Below are positions 1-8,346 of a DNA stretch of 64,000 bases, piece after piece (position 1 is the first letter of the stretch; every line of letters begins with the position of its first letter). The notes beneath the pieces were generated by a model that was not told where the DNA came from, ran no database searches, and was given only the letters and a program-made list of their open reading frames with translations. The stretch is taken from NCBI RefSeq assembly GCF_000218895.1, contig NC_015703.1, positions 2,679,001 through 2,743,000 of the forward strand, in the 5' to 3' direction. A program made the position numbers and the translations under genes. The DNA is from Runella slithyformis DSM 19594. Its GTDB lineage: Bacteria > Bacteroidota > Bacteroidia > Cytophagales > Spirosomataceae.

Positions 1-332
1 ATAATACCTGTCCCGCTCGCAATAAAGCTCAAAGTCAATACTAAAGCGATGCCCGTCATGTAATTAGACAAGGTGGCAACGATTGACATGGCGGCCTGCT
101 GTCCGGCTTCCTGCTTGGTTTTATGGTAACGAGAGATGACGACTTCGACTAACTGCCCGGTGTTGACAAAGCGGGATACGGCAGTTCCCAATAAAGAAGC
201 TGCAAAGAAGGCTTCTACTTGGGGTGAGGTGCCAAAAATGTACACCATAAGTGTCGAAATGACTACGTTCAAAATGACATTGAGCGTATTCAGACTGAAA
301 AGGACTCCTATGTTTTTATAATCAAGTGACAA
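1..332 (-). CDS. MurJ/MviN-like lipid-linked glycan flippase, N-terminal part (cut by window edge)
   Basis: Reverse-strand reading gives about 110 residues before the window ends. Two hydrophobic segments flank a loop reading FGTSPQVEAFFAASLLGTAVSR, then TGQLVEVVISRY. This is the pattern of the MurJ/MVF N-terminus (variable FGTS-x-DAY-FVA, then GAFSQAFVP). No ATG precedes the first membrane segment, so I use a TTG at 330-332. It is the last visible gene of the nonulosonic-acid/glycan operon, 23 bp after the stop of the 554-aa membrane protein. It probably flips a lipid-linked sugar across the inner membrane. Peptidoglycan precursor or a surface glycan are both possible; the context favours the glycan. 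The family call is good, the substrate is unknown. Confidence 0.65.
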   Translation of the reverse strand, partial: MSLDYKNIGVLFSLNTLNVILNVVISTLMVYIFGTSPQVEAFFAASLLGTAVSRFVNTGQLVEVVISRYHKTKQEAGQQAAMSIVATLSNYMTGIALVLTLSFIASGTGI

Positions 333-355
333 TTTTGCGGGGCGAATAATCGTAT

Positions 356-2020
356 TTAAGGATTTAAAAATAATTGAGTTGAGCTATGCTTTATTTCCAG
401 CCAAGCCACTTTAAAAGGAGCTTTGGGTAACATTGTATCAATGGTTTCGGCTTCAATACCTTGTTGAAAGTAACTTTTATCATGCCACATCTTCTTTAAG
501 CTGTTCCGTCGGGAACTGGTTGAAACGATATAATAGCGATTGGCGTAGTTTAAAACAAGATAGATACCTTCAGTGGAATGAAGTGGAATTGCCAAACGGG
601 GTTCTGAAACCGAAAGATACCTTCCTGCTTTTTCGTAAAATTTTTCAGGAGATTCGTAAGTGATTTTAGAACGCAAATTAACAGAAATCTGCGTAGCTGT
701 CAGTATTTTTTGACTTAAATCGTATTCCTTAGGTAGGATAAACACGCCGGTCTGATGCCCTTTTGTTGCTGCTTTTACTACTTCGGAGGTAGGGCCTTCG
801 CTATACAAATCGGTATGATTGTGGAGGGTATTGTAGTAAGCAGCTGTTGTAATCCAACGTGTAGATAGGCGATAACCAATGTCTCGAAGGTAAGATAAGA
901 AGGTGACAATTACCAAAACCCCTCCGATAATAGCCTTGGCAGCTGAATATTGATTTGTAATGTTCTTTAATTGAAAAACCATTATTAGTCCTAGAGCCAT
1001 TAGTAAAGACGAATATTGTTTATAACGGCTGCCTACAACAATATCCAGCCCTTTTTCAGAACGAAAAATCGCGATGGAGCAGGCGGTTAAAAAAACAAAT
1101 AAGACTAAACTTATTAATACGAGTAATTCCCTGTTGGGTGCTTTACGGTAATCCAATCCGATTTTCAGAGTAAGGCCCAAAAGAAGGAAGCCTAATAACA
1201 CGGCCATAGCTTGCCCTAAAATGCCGCCCGCCAGTGCGCCGAAGGAGCCGATAAAGGCAAGAATGTTAATTGGGAATAGGGCTAAATTGCCGACAATAAA
1301 CGTGTCAGGGGTAGGGTGAGAGGCTAAAATAGAAAAATACATAAGTACAAATGCCACTCCGCAAAATATCCATTTGATAAGTTTTACCCTTGTATTCCCC
1401 TGTAGCCAAAGTATCGTAAACCCCACCGGCCAAAGCATTATCCCGCTGCCAATGCTAAACATGGACAATGAAGCCAAAACAACAGAAAGCCACAGAGGGA
1501 ATTCGTACACCAAAGACAGAATCGTAAAAGTGCCAACTACAAGTACCAGTATATTCGACCAAACGGCCATGGCCCAAAAGGTGGTTGCTGAATATTGAGG
1601 GTTAATAAATACGATTGACACCAAAAAAAAATAAAAACCGGAATGGACAGCAAGTCGTTTGCATAACCCATATAATATCGACAGTTCCACAACTAACAGC
1701 AGATTGCCTGATAGAATGAGCCATTGAAAATTGAGTTTTCCCAAAAGAGTGTACTGTACAAGACCAACTATTCGGGTGGCACATATAATGTGTTCATTAT
1801 GAGGCAGTAAAAGCGACTTGAGTTGTTCGGAGAAAGGGGCGTCTTTAAAACGTACAACATAACCAAGGAGAGCAGTGAAATCGTCGTTGTAAGGAATATT
1901 GAGCGAGTAAGTCCATACATACCCAAAATAGATACCTAAGTATATCCAAAGTGCTGCTTTCCAAATAAATTGCTCAGAGAAAAATCTTTCGAAATAAAAA
2001 TCAATAAAAGGACTTCTCAT
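356..2020 (-). CDS. Polytopic membrane protein, glycan operon (paralog A)
   Basis: 554 residues with roughly ten to eleven hydrophobic segments between residues 20 and 400, then a soluble C-terminal tail of about 140 residues. The N-terminal loop contains PYNDDFTALL and HNEHIICATR. A later loop contains SRYKQYSSL. This layout, with an acidic first loop and many membrane spans, recalls GT-C type glycosyltransferases and O-antigen ligase-like proteins, but I see no diagnostic motif. It is clearly a paralog of the 554-aa protein at 3508-5172 (shared positions: N/DDxxALL, EHxIxxxxxI, WxMAxWSN, SRYxxYSxL). The start abuts the stop of the GT17-like gene, so translation is probably coupled. Likely role: transfer or polymerisation of the operon's glycan at the membrane. 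Confidence 0.7.
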   Translation of the reverse strand: MRSPFIDFYFERFFSEQFIWKAALWIYLGIYFGYVWTYSLNIPYNDDFTALLGYVVRFKDAPFSEQLKSLLLPHNEHIICATRIVGLVQYTLLGKLNFQWLILSGNLLLVVELSILYGLCKRLAVHSGFYFFLVSIVFINPQYSATTFWAMAVWSNILVLVVGTFTILSLVYEFPLWLSVVLASLSMFSIGSGIMLWPVGFTILWLQGNTRVKLIKWIFCGVAFVLMYFSILASHPTPDTFIVGNLALFPINILAFIGSFGALAGGILGQAMAVLLGFLLLGLTLKIGLDYRKAPNRELLVLISLVLFVFLTACSIAIFRSEKGLDIVVGSRYKQYSSLLMALGLIMVFQLKNITNQYSAAKAIIGGVLVIVTFLSYLRDIGYRLSTRWITTAAYYNTLHNHTDLYSEGPTSEVVKAATKGHQTGVFILPKEYDLSQKILTATQISVNLRSKITYESPEKFYEKAGRYLSVSEPRLAIPLHSTEGIYLVLNYANRYYIVSTSSRRNSLKKMWHDKSYFQQGIEAETIDTMLPKAPFKVAWLEIKHSSTQLFLNP

Positions 2021-2992
2021 TTATAAATGGCGTAAAACCTTTTTTATCGCTTGTTTAATGGCAAATAAAGCCCTGTGTCGGACTGTGTAAAGCGTTGGAT
2101 AATCTGTAAGACGGTTTTGTTGATAATTGGTTTCTACTACATTGGTACGAAGCCAAGCCAGATTTTCGCGTACATACCGGGGGGAGTTTTCCGGTGTCAG
2201 CGTCACTTTTTCCATCCATAGATCACGGTGTAAGTCCAGTTTTTTTCCTCGGAAAGCAGAAATAGGAATATGATTACAACGTATACTTTGAGTTATTTCC
2301 CGGTCGGTCATACCCCCGTGAGGAAATGTTCTGAATTTGCGAAGAATATACGCGCGTTCATAGCAGTATGAGTATTCAAACACCAAGGTTCTTTCCCATT
2401 CGTGTGTGGTGCCAATGTGGTCGGAACGGAGAAATCCCATGTCCATATCGCCGGCAGCAGTACGTAATCTTGCTACAGTAGTGATGGGCGTAGCCCTAAC
2501 CGCATTCCAGAGATTATCGAAATCATACCAAAATCGCCGTCTGGGAATACATACCAAGTCATTTGCAGAGTTTAACTTCTGGACTAACAATTTATAGTTT
2601 TCGGAATCAGATACAAGGTCAAGTGCTTCGTCGGCATCCGAGAGCAGCACCCACGTATCATCGGAATACCTGTTAATGATATATTCTCTTGCCAAAGAGC
2701 GCTGTCGTCGCTCTGAATCCATTCCCTGGGTATCTACATCTTTGCGCGAGTAATCAATGGGAGAATATTTAATATTTGCTGAAATAATATGAATTCTATC
2801 CAGAAAAGGGGCAAAGCGTTCGTCTGAATCAAGCACTTGCCGCGCAAAAACACCTTTATATTCGCCTTGGAAGGTATACTCATTTTCTACAATGATCCAT
2901 TCTGCAATAAATTCTCCGCCAAGTATCAGTTTTATCAGCAACGATTCTTTTTCATAAGGCTCGCTAAATAAAAAAGTATCAATGATTTTCAT
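2021..2992 (-). CDS. GT17-like glycosyltransferase
   Basis: 323 residues. It begins KIIDTFLFSEPYEKESLLIKL, has an IVENEYTFQGEYKG segment near residue 35 and a WVLLSDADEALDL segment near residue 118. This is the arrangement of glycosyltransferase family 17 (IDTFLFNNE..., VE..xTFxG, DWVLLSDADEIP), where the DxD-like Asp-Ala-Asp is expected to bind the nucleotide-sugar metal. No signal peptide, so it acts at the cytoplasmic face. It overlaps the 3' end of the KdsC-like gene by 14 bp and abuts the next membrane-protein gene, so it is part of one operon. It probably adds a sugar to the nonulosonate-containing glycan. Donor and acceptor are unknown. Confidence 0.75.
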   Translation of the reverse strand: MKIIDTFLFSEPYEKESLLIKLILGGEFIAEWIIVENEYTFQGEYKGVFARQVLDSDERFAPFLDRIHIISANIKYSPIDYSRKDVDTQGMDSERRQRSLAREYIINRYSDDTWVLLSDADEALDLVSDSENYKLLVQKLNSANDLVCIPRRRFWYDFDNLWNAVRATPITTVARLRTAAGDMDMGFLRSDHIGTTHEWERTLVFEYSYCYERAYILRKFRTFPHGGMTDREITQSIRCNHIPISAFRGKKLDLHRDLWMEKVTLTPENSPRYVRENLAWLRTNVVETNYQQNRLTDYPTLYTVRHRALFAIKQAIKKVLRHL

Positions 2993-3476
2993 ATCTGTTC
3001 GTATGGTTTTTTAAAATCATGTCCACAAATTCACGTACTGCGCCCTCGCCGCCTTTTGTTTTAAGTAAAATGATATTTGGGATATTTTTTATCATCGAAA
3101 CGGCATTGGCCGGACAGGCCGGCAAGCCCACCGCTTTCAATAATTCCAGGCAGTTGATATCATCGCCAATGTAGGCCACTTCGGCCATTGTAATATCCAT
3201 TTCGGCGCAAATTTGCTCTGCCGCTGTGAGTTTACCCCCGTCACGTTTTCCCTGAAATAAATAGTCTGCCTTGATTTTGGCCGCGCGACGCGCGACGATC
3301 TGTGTATTTTCAGAAGTAACAATGCCTGTTTTGATGCCGGCATTGCGAAGCAATTCAAACGCCATGCCGTCGTGGGTGTGAAAGCGCTTTAGCTCATCAC
3401 CGCTTTCGGTATAATACATGCTTCCGTCCGTTAAAACACCATCAACGTCGGTTAAGAAAAGTTTTATCTTCATCAT
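2979..3476 (-). CDS. KdsC-family HAD phosphatase (nonulosonate- or KDO-phosphate phosphatase)
   Basis: 165 residues, the normal length of KdsC. Motif I is DVDGVLTDG (about 9-17), motif II IVTSEN, the conserved KRDGGKL stretch follows, and motif III is YIGDDINCLELL. These are the HAD residues for Mg-dependent phosphate removal. True KdsC hydrolyses KDO-8-phosphate. Because this gene sits with neuB- and neuA-like genes and no kdsA/kdsB is nearby, I infer that it dephosphorylates a 9-phosphorylated nonulosonate, as in the phosphorylated Neu5Ac/KDN route. In some bacteria such a domain is fused to NeuA; here it is free-standing. A second Met (3473) is an equally good start. Confidence 0.85.
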   Translation of the reverse strand: MMKIKLFLTDVDGVLTDGSMYYTESGDELKRFHTHDGMAFELLRNAGIKTGIVTSENTQIVARRAAKIKADYLFQGKRDGGKLTAAEQICAEMDITMAEVAYIGDDINCLELLKAVGLPACPANAVSMIKNIPNIILLKTKGGEGAVREFVDMILKNHTNRYENH

Positions 3477-3487
3477 TCAGGTTTGCC

Positions 3488-3517
3488 ACTGATTAAATAA
3501 CAACTGATTAAATAACA
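3488..3517. repeat. Tandem 15-bp duplication at a gene end
   Basis: ACTGATTAAATAACA occurs twice head to tail. The right copy contains the stop codon of the 554-aa membrane protein (TTA at 3508-3510), and the left copy holds a second in-frame stop exactly 15 bp on. It looks like a recent slippage duplication that left the protein unchanged. Confidence 0.8.
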
Positions 3518-5172
3518 ATGGTACGGTTTGTCTTATAAAAACGGATAGAATGGTTCTTGAAAATATGCACTAAAAATAAGCTGTAGATGCCTTTAGGCAG
3601 CCGGCAGACGGCTATTTCTCCCACAAAGCCGGGTTTGAAATAAGCAAAGTTACGAACCAATTGACTCGGCTTTGTCTTGATGGAAGTGGATGGGTAGAGA
3701 TAACTGTGCTCGTTATTTTTCAGCATCCACACCCACATTTCTTCCTCTTGAAGTTGGAACACAGGTTCTTCTGATTTAACATTGTAGACCGTTGAGCACC
3801 CGCTTGTGTCGGTAGAGGTATCTGTTTGGATGGTGGTGGAAATGGCCGGAGAGTCCGCCGGCGGTGTTAACCAATCGGAGGGTTGTTTTACTAATTGGGT
3901 TTGTTCTGCAGTTAATAAATGCTTATCCAACGTCTCACGGAATATTTGCGGGAACGCCATTTGATCCTTTTTTTCTACGTACAGGGTGTTATTGTATTTC
4001 ATGTTGTAAGCGTCCGTAAAAAAACGCTGGTTGTCCATGTACCGATAGCCCCAATCCTTGTAGTAAGAGAGTATTGACACTAAAATGCTCATAGGTAACG
4101 TGACATAAAACATCCAATTGGCCTGATGCCTTGGGTATACATAAGACACGAAGGTGATATAAACAATAGAGACAGCCAGAGCCGAATAATGTCGATAGCG
4201 GCCTAAATACATCGCTTCCAGACCTACAGGCTCGGTTCTTAACAGGGCAACGGCTGCACCTGTCATAAGTATAAAAAGAAAAGCGGCGGCCAACTTAAAG
4301 TAGAATGAAGTAAAGTAGCCTGCGTTTCTTATCTGCAAAAAATTGATTGCGAAAAGTATAGTTGTCAGTACAAAGCCGAGGGCTAAAGCGAGGTTTCTCA
4401 AACTTCCGGCTACAAAATCGCCGTAATTCCCAATAAATATCATACATCCTGCCAACCACTTTAAGGGGTTGGCTTGAACGCCATACTGATGGTCAGGAAC
4501 ACCCAGTGATTTAGCCCACCAATAGCATGTAATCGAAACAGCACTTAATGAAAGCCATATTAAAATTCGACTTTTTTCAGCTCGTTGAAAAAGCAAAACC
4601 GTAAAACCGATAATCAAAACCAATAGGCCGTTTCCATTGGAAAACGTTGCCGAAAAGGCAAGCAGGAAAGCCAACCCAAAACGCCAAAAATCTTTTTGGG
4701 TAGAAATTAAAAGATTCAGGGATTCTATGCCCAACCAGACCACAATCAAATTGGACCAAAGGGCCATCGGCCACAGGGCGGTTTCTGAGAATTGAGCCTG
4801 AAACAGGATAAAGGGAACGGGAAGAAAGAGAAATGAAGGTAATTTGGCTTCTTTGGTTGATGAGTAAAGCAACCAAAGAACACGGACCCAAAAGAGATTT
4901 CCGAGTAAAATCATGGCTTTCAGATTCATACTTCCTGTAAAAAGTACCTGAGAATAAGCAATGACTTTGGCGGGAAGGATAACGTGTTCTCGAAAAGGAA
5001 CAAACAAAAGCCGCCATGATTCATCGGTAAACGGAAACGCACGATTGATAAAAGCTAAAATAGCAGGGATGTCGTCTTCATTGGGAAAAGGAGTACTGAA
5101 TCTCCACAAATACCAGAAAAAAAAGAAAACCGGCAAACTGCTTAATACAAAAAATGCAGCCTTTTTGAGCAT
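3508..5172 (-). CDS. Polytopic membrane protein, glycan operon (paralog B)
   Basis: 554 residues, the same length as its paralog at 356-2020 and with matching landmarks: PNEDDIPAIL near residue 30, REHVILPAK near 62, WPMALWSN near 135, GRYRHYSAL near 327. About ten membrane spans are followed by a soluble tail rich in Ser/Thr (residues 430-480). The family is not recognised with certainty. The architecture suggests a GT-C glycosyltransferase or glycan polymerase/ligase-like enzyme with periplasmic acidic loops. It lies 13 bp after the neuA-like gene and 31 bp before the phosphatase gene, so it is cotranscribed with activated-sugar synthesis. Confidence 0.7.
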   Translation of the reverse strand: MLKKAAFFVLSSLPVFFFFWYLWRFSTPFPNEDDIPAILAFINRAFPFTDESWRLLFVPFREHVILPAKVIAYSQVLFTGSMNLKAMILLGNLFWVRVLWLLYSSTKEAKLPSFLFLPVPFILFQAQFSETALWPMALWSNLIVVWLGIESLNLLISTQKDFWRFGLAFLLAFSATFSNGNGLLVLIIGFTVLLFQRAEKSRILIWLSLSAVSITCYWWAKSLGVPDHQYGVQANPLKWLAGCMIFIGNYGDFVAGSLRNLALALGFVLTTILFAINFLQIRNAGYFTSFYFKLAAAFLFILMTGAAVALLRTEPVGLEAMYLGRYRHYSALAVSIVYITFVSYVYPRHQANWMFYVTLPMSILVSILSYYKDWGYRYMDNQRFFTDAYNMKYNNTLYVEKKDQMAFPQIFRETLDKHLLTAEQTQLVKQPSDWLTPPADSPAISTTIQTDTSTDTSGCSTVYNVKSEEPVFQLQEEEMWVWMLKNNEHSYLYPSTSIKTKPSQLVRNFAYFKPGFVGEIAVCRLPKGIYSLFLVHIFKNHSIRFYKTNRTIVI

Positions 5173-5185
5173 GATGAACTTCGTT

Positions 5186-5938
5186 TTACCCCTCTGCCAA
5201 TCTATTGTTAAATTTTACGCAATCAACCAGTTGCATTGTGTCTTCTGCTTTACGAAAGCCAACGAGGTCGTCAATGTCAATGGCATAATCAAACGGTAGC
5301 ACGTAGGGAAGAATCGGGTAGCCCGACATGGATTTTTTTTCAAGAATAACGTTGGGTCTGATGACGTCCAAGTTGCCGATATGCCAATAGACAGGCGGGA
5401 GTTTTTGACGCGGTTCGTTGTAAAATTCGGGTAAGGTAGGGTGGCTCATCAAAGGTTTCATGGTAGAGGCCTCTTCGTCATACAGCCACAATTTATATGG
5501 AGTAACAGGAGAGAGAGTTATCGTTCGAATGCTGTCTGCTTCGGGAGTTTTCAGCAAGCGTTGTATGGCATCTTCGATATGATGCACCGAACGAACAGGT
5601 GACGTAGGACGCAGCTGCACCACTAAATCCGGTCGATAATTCTCGTTTTCAATAAACCAGCGCAGGGCATGATCGAATACATCAAAATCGGTACTCAGAT
5701 CCTGAGCAAATTCGGCAGGACGAATAAAAGGAACCTCTGCCCCGTATTGTGCCGCGACATTGGCGATTGTTTCGGAATCAGTTGAAATGATGGTACGCGT
5801 AATGGAGGGGGTTTCAAGCGCTGCTTTAATGCTGTACGCAATCAGCGGATGACCGGCCAGCGGTAATAAGTTTTTATTGGGAAGACCTTTGCTCCCACTG
5901 CGAGCCTGAACAATAGCCAAAACGTTGGGTCTGGACAT
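5186..5938 (-). CDS. neuA: Acylneuraminate (nonulosonate) cytidylyltransferase, NeuA-like
   Basis: 250 residues. The nucleotide-binding motif VQARSGSKGLPNKNLLPLAG (about 10-29) is the CMP-sialic acid synthetase signature. RPTSPVRS in the middle and a DIDDLVGF segment near the C-terminus also fit. It condenses CTP with a nonulosonic acid to give the CMP-sugar in the cytoplasm. It follows neuB by 20 bp. The exact sugar (Neu5Ac, KDN, legionaminate or other) cannot be read from the sequence: no 2-epimerase or aminotransferase gene is visible in this window. Confidence 0.9.
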   Translation of the reverse strand: MSRPNVLAIVQARSGSKGLPNKNLLPLAGHPLIAYSIKAALETPSITRTIISTDSETIANVAAQYGAEVPFIRPAEFAQDLSTDFDVFDHALRWFIENENYRPDLVVQLRPTSPVRSVHHIEDAIQRLLKTPEADSIRTITLSPVTPYKLWLYDEEASTMKPLMSHPTLPEFYNEPRQKLPPVYWHIGNLDVIRPNVILEKKSMSGYPILPYVLPFDYAIDIDDLVGFRKAEDTMQLVDCVKFNNRLAEG

Positions 5939-5958
5939 AACTTAATGGAGTTGGCTGA

Positions 5959-6852
5959 TTAAGCCGTTTGGGCTTTACGATATTTTAATTTATTGCGTTG
6001 CTCGGCCTCAATGTCTAAAATTTCTTTTGCTTTGTACGCGAGCGCATCATAAATGCTGTGCAAATCACGTACTAACTTATGCAGACCGGCTACTTCAAGC
6101 GAGGCAGCGTGGTCAGTGCCTTTCCACGTGCGGTCTTTGGTGAAATGGCGCTCGATCCAGCGCGCGCCGAGTGTATAGGCGGCAACGTCGGCGGCAATGC
6201 CGAGGTGGTGTCCCGAAAAGCCGATTTCTTTTACACGGTCACCGTAGAGATCGTATAAGCGGTTGATTTCCAATAAACAAATATCCTTAAAAGGCACAGG
6301 ATATCCCGACGTACAGTTGTACAGCACAAGTCTGCTTTTAGCTTGCCCCGTTTCTTCAAAGAAAGCAACGATTTCTTCAATCTCGTTGAGCGTGGTCATT
6401 CCGGACGAAATGTGAATGTCGCCGGTGTAGCCGTCTCGCAGCAATTGCAGCATTGCATAGTGATTATTACAGGCCGAGGGGACTTTGATGAAATCGGGTT
6501 TCAGGCCAATGATCTCGTGCGCGGAGGTCATATCCCATACCGACGTGGCATAGCCGATGCCGATGGAATCGGCGTAGGCTTTGAGGTCGGCGTGTTGCTC
6601 GCACGTCAATTCTAAAAATTCACGGTGTGCTCCGTACGTATTTCCGTAAGAATTGTAAGGCGTAGGGTGCGGAGCATTGTATTGGTCGTCTGTCAGCAAT
6701 TCACGGGCGTTGCGTTTTTGAAATTTGGCATAATCCGCCCCGCAGTCCTTCGATAATTTGATCAACTCCTTCGCAATTTGAAAGTCGCCCATGTGGTTAC
6801 AACCGATTTCGGAAATAACGAGAGGTGTATGATAGTCAAAACGGAATCCCAT
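5959..6852 (-). CDS. neuB: N-acetylneuraminate synthase family protein (NeuB-like), short form without SAF domain
   Basis: 297 residues. NeuB TIM-barrel motifs are present: SEIGCNHMGDFQIAKELI near 14, AKFQKRNARELL near 42, KVPSACNNHYAML, SSGMTTLNEIEEIV, and HFTKDRTWKGTDHAASLE near 235. The enzyme family condenses PEP with an N-acylmannosamine-type sugar, or its 6-phosphate. The usual length is about 345 residues because of a C-terminal SAF (antifreeze-like) domain. Here the protein stops soon after the barrel, so that domain is missing. First gene of the operon, with a TAnnTTTG promoter about 56 bp upstream. Family call firm, substrate open. Confidence 0.88.
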   Translation of the reverse strand: MGFRFDYHTPLVISEIGCNHMGDFQIAKELIKLSKDCGADYAKFQKRNARELLTDDQYNAPHPTPYNSYGNTYGAHREFLELTCEQHADLKAYADSIGIGYATSVWDMTSAHEIIGLKPDFIKVPSACNNHYAMLQLLRDGYTGDIHISSGMTTLNEIEEIVAFFEETGQAKSRLVLYNCTSGYPVPFKDICLLEINRLYDLYGDRVKEIGFSGHHLGIAADVAAYTLGARWIERHFTKDRTWKGTDHAASLEVAGLHKLVRDLHSIYDALAYKAKEILDIEAEQRNKLKYRKAQTA

Positions 6853-7195
6853 GGAATATAGCTTTACGTGTTTTTTGTATTCGTAGTGTTTGGACTTAAA
6901 TTCTTGGCAAAGGTAATGGATGGTCGGCAGTTTTTGCCTTTTTGCCGGTCATTGCATATAATTCAAATCTCCATCCTACCTTTGTGAGAACTCTGAGGAA
7001 GAATAGATGTACGTTGGCAGTCGGTTGGTGAAGATGAGATCGTATTGAGAAACTTTTTCTTCCGGTTTGAGTTTTAAAAGTGTGTTCAAAGGTATTGGAA
7101 AACGACTGCTTCACCGTCAGAAAAGCACAATCTTTGAACTATTCGTGCTTAAAATGGCAAAATTAATCAGTTTACCTGTTTTGTATCTATTAAAA
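6853..7195. other. Divergent intergenic region neuB / hemH
   Basis: 343 bp between divergent genes. It holds the neuB-side TACCTTTG box. Short open frames on both strands have no recognisable content. An in-frame upward extension of hemH to 7067 is possible but unlikely, because it lies ahead of the conserved ferrochelatase N-terminus. Confidence 0.5.
6908..6915 (-). promoter_or_regulatory. Bacteroidota-type -7 box for the neuB operon
   Basis: Read on the minus strand the sequence is TACCTTTG, matching TAnnTTTG. It lies about 56 bp before the neuB ATG. I see no clear -33 TTG at the right spacing. Confidence 0.5.
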
Positions 7196-8257
7196 ATGAC
7201 CTCATCTGTTTCTGAATCCCTGCCGGTTACTCAAAAAAAACTTGGAAAAACGGGTGTATTGATTGTCAATCTCGGCACACCCGACAGCCCTTCCACCCCG
7301 GATGTACGCAAGTATCTCCGTGAGTTTCTGATGGACGGACGCGTTATTGACATTCCCTACGTGCAGCGATTTATGCTCGTAAATCTGATCATTGCGCCTT
7401 TTCGTGCGCCCAAATCGGCGAAAGTTTACAAAGAATTGTGGCTGCCGGAAGGCTCTCCCCTGAAAATATACGGCGAGCGGGTTGAAAAATTATTGCAGGA
7501 TGAGCTCGGAGATGACTACGTGGTCAAATTGGCCATGCGGTATCAGAATCCTGCCATTGAGGTCGGCCTGATGGAATTTCAAAAAATGGGCTTAACGGAT
7601 ATTATTGTCGTACCCTTTTTTCCGCAGTATGCCTCGGCCACCACGGGTTCGGTGTATGAAGAAGTGATGCGTGTGTTAACCAAATGGCAGGTGATGCCGG
7701 AGCTTCGCTTTGTCAATCAATTTGTCAGTCATCCCAAATTCATTCAGGGCTTTGTGCAAAATGCCCAAAAATACATGGCTGAGCATGAGTTCGATCACTT
7801 TTTGTTCAGCTACCACGGGTTGCCTGAGCGTCAGATCGCTAAAGGAGACGTGACCGGCAAAGTGTGCCGTCTGGGTGAATGCTGCGGCTCGCTTACGGCC
7901 ATGAACCAGCATTGCTACCGGGCGCAGTGTTTTGAAACCACACGTTTATTGGTCAAAGCGCTGAATATTCCCGAAGGAAAATACGTGACCAGCTTTCAGT
8001 CGCGCTTGGGTAAAACACCCTGGGTACAGCCCTATACAGAGGATGTGATCAAAGAGTTGGCCGGTAAGGGCATCAAAAGTGTCTTGGCGTTTTCTCCCGC
8101 TTTTGTGTCTGATTGTCTCGAAACGACCATTGAAGTAGGCGAAGAATACAAAGAACTGTTTGAAGAATCTGGCGGCGAACATTGGCAGCTTGTAGAAAGT
8201 CTCAACGACAGTCCGCTCTGGATCGAAACGCTGGTGGATTTAGTGAAAAATCCATAA
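7196..8257 (+). CDS. hemH: Ferrochelatase
   Basis: 353 residues from the ATG at 7196, which places GVLIVNLGTPDSP near residue 20 as in other ferrochelatases. ATGs at 7067 and 7154 would add residues with no family match. Motifs: SYHGLPER near 205 (catalytic His), SFQSRLGKTPWVQP near 266, and SPAFVSDCLETTIEV near 300 with the conserved acidic residue. It inserts Fe(II) into protoporphyrin IX to make haem. A segment at about 223-246 has five Cys (CRLGECC...HCYRAQC), reminiscent of internal [2Fe-2S]-binding inserts described in some bacterial ferrochelatases. A perfect hairpin terminator follows. Confidence 0.95.
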   Translation: MTSSVSESLPVTQKKLGKTGVLIVNLGTPDSPSTPDVRKYLREFLMDGRVIDIPYVQRFMLVNLIIAPFRAPKSAKVYKELWLPEGSPLKIYGERVEKLLQDELGDDYVVKLAMRYQNPAIEVGLMEFQKMGLTDIIVVPFFPQYASATTGSVYEEVMRVLTKWQVMPELRFVNQFVSHPKFIQGFVQNAQKYMAEHEFDHFLFSYHGLPERQIAKGDVTGKVCRLGECCGSLTAMNQHCYRAQCFETTRLLVKALNIPEGKYVTSFQSRLGKTPWVQPYTEDVIKELAGKGIKSVLAFSPAFVSDCLETTIEVGEEYKELFEESGGEHWQLVESLNDSPLWIETLVDLVKNP

Positions 8258-8272
8258 AATAATCAGAACGTT

Positions 8273-8308
8273 AAAAGCAATAGCCGGCGTCAGCCGGCTA
8301 TTGCTTTT
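8273..8308. terminator. Bidirectional hairpin terminator hemH / gatB
   Basis: Perfect 16-bp stem AAAAGCAATAGCCGGC with loop GTCA. A-tract on one side and T-tract on the other, between convergent genes. Confidence 0.9.
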
Positions 8309-8346
8309 ATAGATTGAAAGAAATTGGCCGTTGAAAAAAAACGGGT

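Noticed and set aside
7067-7195. Upstream starts for hemH at 7067 and 7154
   Set aside because: They add residues before the conserved ferrochelatase N-terminus.
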